Assembly (NCBI RefSeq): GCF_051020985.1 | Contig: NC_135002.1 | Coordinates: forward strand, 10,292,001 to 10,356,000 | From: Nomia melanderi | Taxonomy: Eukaryota; Arthropoda; Insecta; Hymenoptera; Halictidae | Reading direction: 5' to 3' | Length of the DNA: 64,000 nucleotides | Shown here: in pieces, positions 26,514 through 37,976 of the stretch | Numbering within the stretch: the first letter of the stretch is position 1 | Layout: every line of letters starts with the position of its first letter | Position numbers and translations under genes: made by a program | The notes under the pieces: generated by a model | Seen by the model: the letters and a program-made list of their open reading frames with translations, nothing else | Database searches by the model: none | What the model was told of the DNA's origin: nothing

Positions 26514-29500
26514 TTATTCTATTCCAAACGTGTTCGTCTCTTCTACGGCCAATAAAAGCTTCTCATATAAAATTTCAGGTGTAGGATATGGTGGAAGATC
26601 CAAGCGATTAAAGCATGTATGAGCTCTAAAAAATATATCTCATTTGAAAAATAGTATTATCTAATAAATACTACAATGTCAACCGAATAATTAAATAATT
26701 CATAAGAAAGTAAAAAAAAATATAATTAACGTTACTAATACATAAATAAATGCTAGGACAACAACTTGTATACCTGGGTAAACTGTTTGGTCTTCCCCAT
26801 TTTTCAATGCAAAATTTCCGTGGTCCAGTAGATCCGCGAAGAGCTGCAAATCCTTCATATGGAATGCTTGACGTTCCAGTAACAAACTGTAGTAACCTTA
26901 ATCTTTGTTCATTTGTAAATCGACTTATACTGCTCCAAAACCATTCCACCACCGGGTGGGCATCATGATAACCACTTCTATATTCTGTATGTGTCCTCCA
27001 ATCATTAAGATCAATTTCAGCCGCTCCCGCTATCACCAATTCTAGCTCCCGTGCATCAAAAACCGATACCAATCGTGGATCTACAACTTCATAAAATCCA
27101 CGAACCAATGATTCCGTCTGTTCCGCAACACCTCGTTCAAGTCTCCAGCGTACAACTCTTTCAAGATATTCTTTTTTATTTTTCTCCGTGACAGTAATAT
27201 TTCTGCCTCCAGGTTTTAATTCACGTTCGGCTACTCGTCCCAACAATTCCTCTGTCACCGAAAAAGTTAATTCCAACGGTTCTATACTTATATCTTTCTC
27301 TTTGATCCACATTAAACTTTGGTGAAATTCTTGATCCAGACTTTCTAAGTCGCTCAAGCTTGCTGGTATTCTCAAAAGAGCTTTGTAGAAAGGCCTCGTG
27401 AAAAATGCATCAAGCAGATATTGATGAACCAAAGCCAAACCTAAAACTCTACCGGAAAATTTAAACCAATCATGGTAATTGTCTACGAAAGCTGACATAG
27501 GCGACACTTGGACGGTGTAAGTGTCATTGGCAGAATATTCGAACAATCCATAGTAAGGATTAAAAAGCTCACGCGACAGATGAAAGAAAAATTCGCGGGA
27601 CGGTCCACCATAGTCCAGACCTTCTTCATGATCGAACATAACTACTAGCTTGCCTTTTTGAAGGTCTTTTTTTGAAGCGGCCATGATACGAGTAAAAGCA
27701 TCTTCCAAAAGATGTTCTCTTCTAATATGCAATCTGATAAATGAAAAAGATTGTTAAATATAGAATGAAAACTGTGGAAAAAGTAAAAATTTGCTAAGAT
27801 ATTAATATAAACTTACTTTAACTTTCCTGGACCTTGTCCATATCCTTTACTTTCTAGCTTCCTGTAAAATGTTCTAAGTTTAGCTTCAAAATCTCTTCTG
27901 TATGGAGCTGGGGCTCTAGCAGAAGCTCTGGTTAAGCCAGGTGAAGCATGCGGACTACCTAGTGGAGATCTGCCTACATTCCCAGGTACATATGACATAA
28001 TTTCTTGTTCGAATAAACTGTAATAATGAATTCATTATATTAATCAACTGTACATAATTATTATTATTCAAAATAAAGAGTAGCATTATGGATTTCACAA
28101 AGTCAAACATTTTTCATTCTAACAATGATATTTTGTACCTTAATAACAGTGCCAGAGGTACATCATGACCTAATCGTTGTAAAGCAGTAGTTCCTTCGAT
28201 TCGTATAGTATTTACTTTCTCTCTCAATGCAATATTTTGTCCTAGTACTGAGTGTCTTTCTTTCAAAATATCCATTATATTCGGTTGACGTAAGAAAGCG
28301 ACCACTTTATCATTATAAGCTACAGGTATGTCGGGCGTAGTTGTAACAGCTGATTGCTGCGGCCTTGGAGGTGGAACAGGTGCTTCATCTAACAATGTTC
28401 GTGCATGCGCTGCTTCAGTAGGCAATCTTGGATCAATGAAAGATGTAGCTTTTCTGGCATGACAGATGAAGAATTTCTGAAATAAAAATATTTAGACAAT
28501 ATTCCATCTTCGAGGAATATGTTTAAGAAAATAAATAATTTGAATCTAAACATATTTACTTTGCCTGTCCTATCAAGTTTTGATTCGTAGCCTCTTGGAA
28601 GCGCCTTATTCGCATCAGCAAAGAAATTTATTAAAGCAACCAAATCTCTGTTATGCTCATATCTTGGGAACACTGTTGTGTCTCGTCTGATTCTATTAAT
28701 CATATGTTTTAGACTGGCATTCCGATTATATAATTCTAATGCTTCGGCGTTAGTATGTAATTCTGTGAAGAAGTCGGGCCTTGTTAAGAATAATACTGGA
28801 GGACTCGTGTTGATGTCGAATGGTTCATTTCTTTCGGTTTCGTTTCTTTCAGATCGTTCGGGTGGTCGTTCGGAATTCTCAAAGTTATTTCCGTTTGCAT
28901 GTTGCGAACTTGTCGGCTCACGATCAATATTGTCAGGTCGAGAGATGGTTCGACGAACACTCTGATAACGTCTGTGCAATTGCTGTCGCCGAAGATCACA
29001 ACCTGTATTTCGTGTTGTTAAATTGGGCCTTTGCCAAGTTGTAGTTCGATTAATGTGATCTATGTAGAACACTCGACCATGGCTATCAATTCTTGCTTCC
29101 CAGCCTGTAACAAAGATACACTTAATACATGACTTTAATAAAATAATTAAAAAAACATATTTTCATTATTTTACATGGAGGTAAGGGTTCTTCAGAGGGT
29201 AATGGTACACTTGATTTTTGGCACATTGGTAATGGACGCAATAGCTTTGGGCGATGCGTAGGTGTTGGAGGACATTCCAACTGATTCGTTGGCCCGGTTT
29301 CTGGACGTTCCAACGGTCTATGCGCTCTCGGTAAACTCAATAATGCTATACTTTTCGTAACAGCTGTCCTTGACTGAAATATATTAAACAATCACTAAAC
29401 AATTTATGAAATACCATGAAGTGCTAGCTAGCTGGCACTCTCGTCTGACTGTTTAGATTCGGATTCTGGTATATGATTCTCATGAGTGTGATGAGCTGTC

Positions 29501-31406
29501 CTATGTCACAAGTATCAGCTTTCCAGCACTTAACGGTACTAATAATTATAAAGAGACTAAAATAAAAAAATTATTTAATATTACCTTTGAATTAGAAGCT
29601 TCATCGACATCTACTATTTCAAATCCAAAACAATCTTCAGGGTGCAAGGGTGCTGGGTACTTTTGAGAACATCGTTTAGGTAATTCTGGTGGACCAGCAT
29701 TACTTCTGTGTAAAAGTTTGTGCATTGACCGTGGTGGAAGTGGTGGAGGACTTGGGTATAATGTTTCATATAAACGTTCAGGTGATGAGAAGCCCCCTGT
29801 ACTCCGCCATAATTGATAATATTCCACACCTTCTTTTGTTATAACACCATTTGTATCACATGACCTCTACAGAGAAATTTCTTTTATAAGTATTAATTTA
29901 GAAGGTAACACAATTGTCTCAGAATTATTCTTTACATTTGTTAAAATGACGGAGTGTAATATTAATCTGTTTCAAGCATTGAAATTGAAATTACATTTAC
30001 ATGCATACGTAGATAAGCAAAAATATATACACTGTATTAAAAAAAAAATATAAACGCATCTTATTTCATTTTTAAAAATCATTGACATGCAAAACTGCTT
30101 ATTGTTATGTACAATTAATATTTTACAAACTTTAACTTGAAAGAAGTTGCACCTTTTTGGTCCCATTATGACCTAGAACTGCCTGTTGTGATTCAGTATC
30201 AGAATTGCTCCCGTCGCTACTATTTGAAGAACGATGTGGTTCTATTTCTATACCTTGCGCTTCTTCTAAACGTACTTGTTTCATAGAAGGTGGTTCCAAA
30301 AGTGCTACAGCATTTTCTTCAAGTTCAGATTGTTGAGCACTGGCAGTTTCATGTAAATTTTCTAAAATTGGCAGTTTAAATGGTTTCCTTATCATGTCAT
30401 TGCAACGTACTAAGTCGGCCAAACTGTTCTGAGTTTTTGGCACACTTTTGGATACATGAGAAAATGAACTACCAGGTTCATTTAATCTACTTAAATTTTC
30501 ACTTGTACTCTTATTGTTGTTCTCTGTTAAACTTAATGGTTTATGTGCATTTACAATATCATTACTATGTGCTTCATTTGTCAATGTGCTCTGGAATTGT
30601 GAACAATCATCTGAACTACACGAAGCTAGACTTTCCAAAGGTAAACTGTAATCTTTTATACAGGAACCCCGACTATTATCACTGTACGTGTTATCCTCAT
30701 TATTGTTATGCTGGTCTCTCGTATTTTGTTCATATTGAGATTCTGCGCTAGTAGATTGTAAATCTCTGCTAAAAAACTGTTTTTTTCTCATCATATTTCT
30801 AGAAGACAAAGGTAGCTGTTCCGAAGTACTTGCTATGTTTCCAGTATTGTTTTCAATGCCAGCTAAAAAGCACTTTTTTCTTGTTAAGTTTTTATGAGAC
30901 AATGAGGTAAGCCTTTGACTTGAGTTTTGTATGACTTCATTACTACATTTACTTGAACTGCTGCTGCCACTTTCAGTTTCACCAGCTGACACTGGTGTTG
31001 CGGAATCAGCAGCTCTTAAAATTACATTTTCCTCATGACATTTTGATTCAGAACAAGTATTTTGTTCTTCTAAGGAGTTCAACATGTTAGCATCAGCTAT
31101 GTTATTGACTACTTCCTGTTGATAAGAAGATGCTTCTGCTTGCTGTAAACCATTTTCAGTTGTCATACAATTTGTATCTAATGGCAAAGAAGTATTCTCA
31201 TTTTGCCTTATAAAATCATTTTCAATGTCAGCTGTAAAAGCTGTATGATTACTTTTTGTAGCATTGGTTTTCACATGTTTTACTATAGCTGTGGAATCTT
31301 GATTTGTAGTACTAACAGTTAATAATGAAACACTTTGTTCTTCTGATTCATCTCCCCCATTGTCCTTCTTGAAAGCTGCATCGCTAATGTTAACTTCAGA
31401 TGGCAT
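26514..31406 (-). CDS. HECW: HECW-type (NEDL) HECT E3 ubiquitin ligase
   Basis: HECT ubiquitin ligase related to vertebrate HECW1/2. Exons right to left: 30153-31406, 29585-29866, 29175-29373, 28560-29104, 28139-28476, 27817-28017, 26774-27733, 26514-26625. The phases close to 1296 aa. The first about 500 residues are Ser/Asn-rich low complexity with no C2 domain. WW1 (about 578-607) reads WEARIDSHGRVFYIDHINRT and is canonical. Next comes the HECW helical-box segment (RPDFFTELH...KHMINRIRRD). WW2 (about 745-775) is degenerate. The linker RASARAPAPYRRDFEAKLR is typical of HECW. The HECT domain fills the last about 350 residues with catalytic Cys1264 in HTCFNRLDLPPYP and the C-terminal acidic tail ending TFGIE. 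A stop codon lies in frame just upstream of the chosen ATG, after a two-codon upstream ORF. The donor of the largest exon (AAG|GTGCAA) is weak, so an extra small exon is possible there. Confidence 0.9.
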
Positions 31407-32951
31407 TTTTTAAAACATAGTACCAATCAGTTGTGTTTTTTTATGTACTGAAAATGAAAATAAAATTAAAATGACATTAAACTAATTTATAACTAATTGT
31501 TAAAAAGAAAATCATTTTGCAGGTGTAATGAAAAACATTATATAGGAACAAAGTAATGAGTCATATATTCTTTACTTTCTTATATGTGCACCACAATTCT
31601 AAATACAGCGAGTATATTGAATGAAAACAACTTTTGAAAAATACAAAATAATATTATCGCTACTGAAGAAATTATGTTGAATGAAATTGGGTCTACATGT
31701 AACTATAATTTCTGGTTATTCTAACACATCTTGCTTCATTCATGGACAGTTTCTGTTTTTAAACAACTGTATTATTATATATCACTTTAAGTTTAAACAA
31801 TGAATTCATAAATCCTTTTAGGTCTATTTCAGTTGTTTCAAAATGTTTACAAAAAGGGATTCTACTATGCATATAAATGTACAGTTACAAAATGTATAGT
31901 ATAATTATACTTATTCTTAAAATTTTAAGCTCCTCAAATGCATTATAAATAATTAATAATAAAAATCGTTCATAATATATGCTAATTGTACGGAACTTGT
32001 GACAGTAAACATGTCACACTTAATTTCTGCGAGACAATTCTTTCGAAGAAAATAACTGTTAATGCTTTGAATTTAAGAACTTATGAGGAACGTTAAATTG
32101 TACAAGAATTTCAACACGTTGGTACTTTTACCTTGCATATGTTACATTTTTCCGAATATCTTAATCGAAACCCCCGGTAAAGACATTTTACGTCACATTT
32201 ACATACTTATTTACTCGTCTCACTTATTACACGGATACATCGGGGAACGCGTTCGTTTGACAGAATGATATAGCAGACTCTATCTGGTAACTTTTCATAC
32301 TGTCAGTTGCTCTGGTTTCCTCTGTGCATCAATTGCGAGCATCTTATTGGTTACCTACTCCAAATTGCTAAAATCTTGAATTATACAAACTTTCTACTTA
32401 TAGAAAGTGGAACTAGATTGTTTTTAATTTTTTGTAAAGTATAATCATAAAAATTTAAGAAATTAATATTAAGTAAGATCATGAATTGAAACAGGTTCAA
32501 GTTTTGTTAAATTTAACTTGTAGAGATAAATTTACAACTAAAGCCTAGGGATATGATCGCCATCTCAAAAGTAACAATACGAATTAATCCATAGGTGGCG
32601 ACATCTTCGTTTTAAAGTACGGCGAATTGTTACTTCTGATTTAACCTAACCTTTTCAGCCTGGTACGTAACGAGGGACGGTATGTTATGTTGTTGAAAAT
32701 CCGAGTTCTTAACGAAAATCACGTAGACAGTGCAAAATATATATATAAAATCTTATTTTGAAGGAGTAAAAGAGATTGAAGCATATAATATTTTTTTAAA
32801 TTATTGTAATTTTGTAGTTATTGTGAATAAAAGAACATGCGATATGGTTATGCAGTGTTGTCATACAATTTGTTTTCTAAATGAACATTAACTATTGTAC
32901 ATTGTGTTTATGATTTCAGTTCCAGTTTTGTAACATACAACAAAAGTCAAA
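31407..32951. promoter_or_regulatory. Divergent spacer HECW / RpL32
   Basis: About 1.5 kb between two genes transcribed outwards. The left part holds the HECW 5' UTR. The pyrimidine-rich stretch near 32643-32662 is a candidate RpL32 transcription start, because ribosomal-protein mRNAs begin with a 5' TOP; a 5' UTR intron could end at the acceptor TTTCAG at about 32915-32920. These placements are inference. Confidence 0.4.
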
Positions 32952-33724
32952 ATGGCTATACGACCAGTATACAGACCTACAATTGTTAAGAAGAGAACTA
33001 AAAAGTTCATCCGTCATCAAAGTGACCGATACAGTAAATTGAAGGTATGATATTTTATATAATATTCATCAGTGATTGTTAATTTCATATTTTTGAACTT
33101 CTTACTCACTGTTTAAATTATATGGAGCATACAAAGTTATGGAATGAATTAACTTTACAGAGAAATTGGCGTAAACCAAAAGGTATTGACAACAGAGTTC
33201 GTAGGCGTTTTAAGGGTCAGTATTTGATGCCCAATATTGGTTATGGAAGTAACAAAAAAACACGTCATATGTTACCAACTGGTTTCAGAAAAGTTTTGGT
33301 ACACAATGTTAAGGTAAGATCATTTAACATTTATTAATATTGATATACTTATATCCTTATCAGATAATACTTTAAAAATAAATATTTTACTAAAAACACA
33401 TGTTCTGTATATATTTTTTATTCTTTTTAAAGTTTCTTATTCATCATTTAATATTCATATAGCTAAATGATAATAAAATTATAGATTTCTATAGAGTATT
33501 AATGTTATTTTAAAATATATAATTCTTATGTTTAAGTATAACAAGACTTTTTGTGGGGTTTACAGGAATTAGAAGTTTTAATGATGCAAAATAGAAAATT
33601 CTGTGCTGAAATTGCTCATGGTGTAAGCAGTAAAAAACGTAAAACCATTGTAGAACGTGCTCAGCAACTTTCAATTCGTGTAACCAATGCTAGTGCAAGG
33701 TTACGTTCGCAAGAAAATGAATAA
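32952..33724 (+). CDS. RpL32: 60S ribosomal protein L32
   Basis: Structural protein of the large cytoplasmic ribosomal subunit (eL32), widely used as an expression reference in insects. Three coding exons: 32952-33044, 33161-33313, 33566-33724, all GT-AG, giving 134 aa, exactly the usual length. The signature blocks are MAIRPVYRPTIVKKRTKKFI at the N-terminus, then NWRKPKGIDNRVRRRFKG and GYGSNKKTRHMLP. The start context is AAA ATG G. A polyadenylation hexamer follows at 33749-33754. I looked for box C/D signals in both introns and saw none convincing. Confidence 0.98.
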
Positions 33725-34577
33725 GATCTCATTCTGATTTGCTTTAATAATAAACTATTTACAATATGTTTGTGAGTTTCAAATTTTTCTTCTGATCCTT
33801 GTTCTGAAATAGTACCTCAACGTTTAAGTACAGCAACAAATTCACATAATTTGGGGCACAGATAGTCCATGGTATGAAAATTATTCTATACATAAATATG
33901 TCTTATTTATTGATATTACAAAACTGTCTGTAATAATGATTCATTCTGAAAAATAATATTAAAACAGTCTAGACAGAAAATTTAGCATAGGTTATCGGTG
34001 GCTCACACAACACTCAACACGTTAATCATTAGACTATTAATGGTAGCAAAATTAATGGTTATTTTTATATTCAAAATAATTCATTAATTTATTTTATACA
34101 AATCACAATATACAAAAGACAATGTAAAATGAGTAAAATGGTATTCAGGACTGCATTTATTGAAATGTCTTACTCAGTAATATATTTTATTACCTTTGCA
34201 ATCCTATTGTTGGTTATAGTGATAGCCAACAAGTAATACTAATTGATGAAAAACAGTTTTCTACAATTAATGACAATTTACAACAAAATCGATTGAAAAC
34301 ATGACGCGTATAATACATATTACACGAATATTCATTACATTGATTGTAATGCTATTTTAAATATAAAATACAATGACGCTGGACCTACTTCTTTGAAACT
34401 CAATGACTATGTAAATTGAGAATGTAGAAGTCTTTGTCTTCGGATACCTCTAGAATCAAAGGTGATTAAGAAAGACGTTGTTTAACAACTTTCAATAAAG
34501 TGAATATTTACCATTATACAAGGTATTCTGGTAATTCAGTTCATATCAAATAAATCAACTTGTATAAATAATGAACT
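33725..34577. other. Convergent 3' spacer RpL32 / SLC26
   Basis: The short RpL32 3' UTR with AATAAA at 33749-33754 is followed by AT-rich sequence that probably includes the 3' UTR of the SLC26 transporter coming from the right. Nothing else was recognised. Confidence 0.55.
33749..33754 (+). terminator. Polyadenylation signal of RpL32
   Basis: Consensus AATAAA 25 bases after the RpL32 stop codon, as expected for the short 3' UTR of a ribosomal-protein gene. Confidence 0.7.
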
Positions 34578-37500
34578 CTATTTAATTTGTTTTAAGTATC
34601 CTCTATCTTTTAGGAGATCGTCCAGTGCCTCTTGAGTATAGTATACAACAAAGTCAGTTGATGCAACACCTTCAAATACTGCATAAACAGAAGGCTTCAA
34701 GTTGTAAAAAAAGAGGGGTTGACCTCTTAACGCAAAATCTTTTGTCAGTGTTTCAATTACTATAGCTGCAGTAAAGTCTGCTCCATAAATATGTGAGCAG
34801 TCAATTACAACTGGGGTAGAAATGTCTCCAGTACGCTGACTGTATTTCGTTACTAAGTTTCGTACGTAGTCTACTGACGGGAAGATCAAACAGCGGTCTG
34901 GTGTTAGCATGAGATATTGAATGCCATGTCTGGTCTGTAAAACAGACATTAAAAAAATTAATTTTAATAAAACTTACATTTTCGAATCTAATAGAATCAC
35001 TTAAAATACATACTGAAAGTTTCTCCACAGATATTTTTGGACGAGCTGCGTGATAAAGAATGAACAGAATATTTATTCCAATACCACATAGAATTCCAAT
35101 TTCCAGTTGTAGTAATAAACATGCAATGAAAGTTCCTACTCCTGGGATTAAATCTGACTCTATAAGAATAAAGAAATAATATAAAAAGAAAATACCGTTT
35201 TTTTTTAAGTTTTATTTGTAATTAATGTTTTAAACTTACTTTTCGTTCTCCACATTGGTTTTACAACTTTAACCTCCACCATAAATATTACAGCTGCTAT
35301 GATAATAGCAGCTAATGAGGCTTTTGGTATATAGCTAAAGTATGGTGTCAGGAACAGAAGAGCTAATATCACTAAAACACCTAAAATATGATGAATATGT
35401 TAAATAACTACTTTTAGAAAAGGAAAAAAATAAAAGAAAAAATTAGTAATTGCAATGAAGAATCGTAAATTACCTGTATAGAAACCACCCATTGGGGTTC
35501 TAACTCCAGAAGCATTGTTTACTGCACTTCTACTAAGAGATCCTGTACCAGGAAAAGCTTGAACAAATGAATTGCCAATGTTTGACATTCCAATAGCTAT
35601 CAGTTCTTGTGTTGCATCAACTGATTTTCCAGTTGCTGAAATAAATAATATTATAATTTACTTATAGATTTCTAATACAATTCTATGATTTTCAATATGT
35701 TTTTAAATTGTTCTTATGAATTCAAAAAGCTTGAAAACAATATCTTTTTATGAAATACAAAACTTGTAAGCTTACAAAATGCTTTGCAAATAGCAATGTC
35801 CTCCATTAATGAAATGAGTGGTAAAATTAAAACGCCACTTCCCAAATTAGAAACCATCTCAACAAAAGTCACAGTTGTATTATCACTTTTGGTATACCCA
35901 AATGGTGGTAACTGTACAGTAGGCATACCACCTGGTATGTATCCTATAAAAAATGGGATCTGTTAATGAAATATAAATTATACGCATATTATAATTCAAA
36001 TTTGTTTATCATTAATTAAAATCTTTGTCTTTTTCACCTTCAGCTTTTAAAAAATTATTTCTACTATATTTTCTCTTACCAATCAATTTGAAAGGAGATT
36101 TTCCACTAAAACTATATCCCAAAAGGCCACAAAGTATCACCAGTAACGCATTTCGTGATGTACCAATTAGCCAAATGACTTTATTTATAATACGATATTT
36201 TGAAGTTTGCGATTCTTCATCTTTAGGTCCAATTTTATACGATGCTAGAAGCTACAATAAGATAGGACAGAATGCAACTTATTATGCTAATAACGAATTA
36301 ACAACTAACAAAAATTATCGTAATATACTCACCCTCAGAAGTAGAAGAAGAGCTATACATGCAGCACCAAGTGCAGCATCCCAAGCTGAAGTTTGGTGTA
36401 CTTGTCCAACAAGACTTTTCCACATTTCTAGAAACTGTGCTCCTTTGGCAGGGACGCCAAGGACGTCCTTTATTTGCGAGGTAACGATTATTAAAGCTAC
36501 TGCAGACGTGAAACCAGAGCTGACTGGTCCAGACACGAAATCAATTAAAAATCCTGAATAAATATAATAAGTTACGCAAAATTGTTATAATGAAATATTA
36601 ATTAAAAATCATTACATATACTTACCAAGACCAAATATACCCATTACTAACTCTATTATTCCGGCTAAGAAACAAAGTAATATTGCATGCTGGCCTGGTG
36701 CATCAAGATGTGAAATAGTTTGATAAGTAAGTAATGAAGTAATGGCGGTTGGTCCTAAGGGTGTATCTTTACAGGATCCAAATAAAATATAAATAAAACA
36801 GCCTAAGAAGCTACCATATAATCCATACTGAAAAATATAATTTCATATATTAAAGATTTTATCCAGGTAGATACCACTTAAGTTCCATTAATAGACTGTA
36901 GACTTTGTACACAGTGCATTGTATTGAAACATACGAAAGATATTTTACAGAAATGTTTAATAGTTTATTTAATAGTTTATACTATATACAAAATGATCTA
37001 AAGTATAATCGCTATAAATTAACAAACCTGAGGCGGTAATCCTGCAACATTGGCGTAAGCCAATGATTGAGGGATGACAGTGAGACCGACGGTGATACCA
37101 GCGACAAGATCACCGAGTGCATCTTGTCCACTGTATTTTGGTAACCAGCGTAAAATTGGTAATCTTTTATAAACAGTTTTCTTTGTGCAGGCCGATCTCA
37201 AACGCCGTCTGGTGCCTTCCAATACTGAATTTAGTAAGCTGTCTTTGTTCTCGATCGTTTCATCCTCTGGTACTTCCACTACTGTAAGAAACAAATTTAT
37301 TTAACGTCATACATTCTCCCGTCTAATAAATTAGAATATAATAAATTAACAAATAATTAAAAAGGATTAGTTGCCGAAGTACATTTAAATACAATGAAAA
37401 AATCATTTTGTTAATTCAAAAGACCATGTAACACGATTCTGCTGTTGACCATTACGGGGAAAACGTTATACCGATCAAAGTTCACTTCTACTCTGTACAA

Positions 37501-37976
37501 ACATAAATATGAATTGGAAAATATGGACGACAGGCTGGCAATGTAGTTTGAAAAATTGATTTCTTATTCCTCGTGTCTTTACACGTGATCGATACCTTTG
37601 CGATTGTGCAATGTACAATAATAAAATGAAGAATGATCGGAAATCAATTTGTTGTATCGACAATTGATGTATTGATGAATCATACGGTACATTTGAAAAT
37701 CAAATGCAATAATGAAATGCTTTTATTCTATAATACTAAAGAGCTCCTTTATGGATATATTACAATAATAATTGATACAATTGACTCGTAATATTTACAT
37801 ATAAAATCTGAAGAACCCTGCCTTCCTTGATGACTCTCATAGGAATCGGTTAGAATTCGGGAGTTGTTCGAGTTGCCAAGATTTAAACTGTCTCCTGATC
37901 CGTTGAAGCCACGATTTGTATACCCTCCGGGTCTATCGTGTTCATTTGTATCTCCTTTTCCGTCCGCTTTGCTCAT
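34578..37976 (-). CDS. SLC26 family sulfate/anion transporter (SLC26A11-like)
   Basis: Multipass anion transporter of the SulP/SLC26 family; SLC26A11 is annotated as a sodium-independent sulfate transporter. Exons right to left: 37799-37976, 37028-37281, 36626-36827, 36333-36553, 36080-36251, 35776-35943, 35474-35635, 35240-35380, 35014-35159, 34578-34934. All are GT-AG and the phases close to 666 aa. After a polar Gly/Asn/Ser-rich N-terminus comes the SulP signature region (DLVAGITVGLTVIPQSLAYA, then GPTAITSL). The membrane core follows (VSGPVSSGFTSAVALII; ISLMEDIAICKAF; NIGNSFVQAFPGTGSLSRSA). The cytosolic C-terminal STAS domain (about 548-660) includes the VIDCSHIYGADFTAA strand-loop. An acceptor-like TTCTTAG sits right before the ATG, so a non-coding first exon lies further right. 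The exact substrate and the SLC26 subgroup are inference. Confidence 0.93.

Noticed and set aside
30380..30751. 123-codon plus-strand frame
   Set aside because: Antisense shadow of the large HECW low-complexity exon.
32640..32655. AACCTAACC resembling the insect telomere repeat
   Set aside because: Only one to two units are present; it is better explained as part of a pyrimidine-rich start of a ribosomal-protein promoter.
32952..33724. Possible box C/D snoRNAs in the RpL32 introns
   Set aside because: Ribosomal-protein introns often host them, but I found no RTGATGA and CTGA pair with terminal stems here.
36025..36561. 178-codon plus-strand frame
   Set aside because: It is antisense to SLC26 exons with confirmed phases and membrane motifs; it is a shadow.
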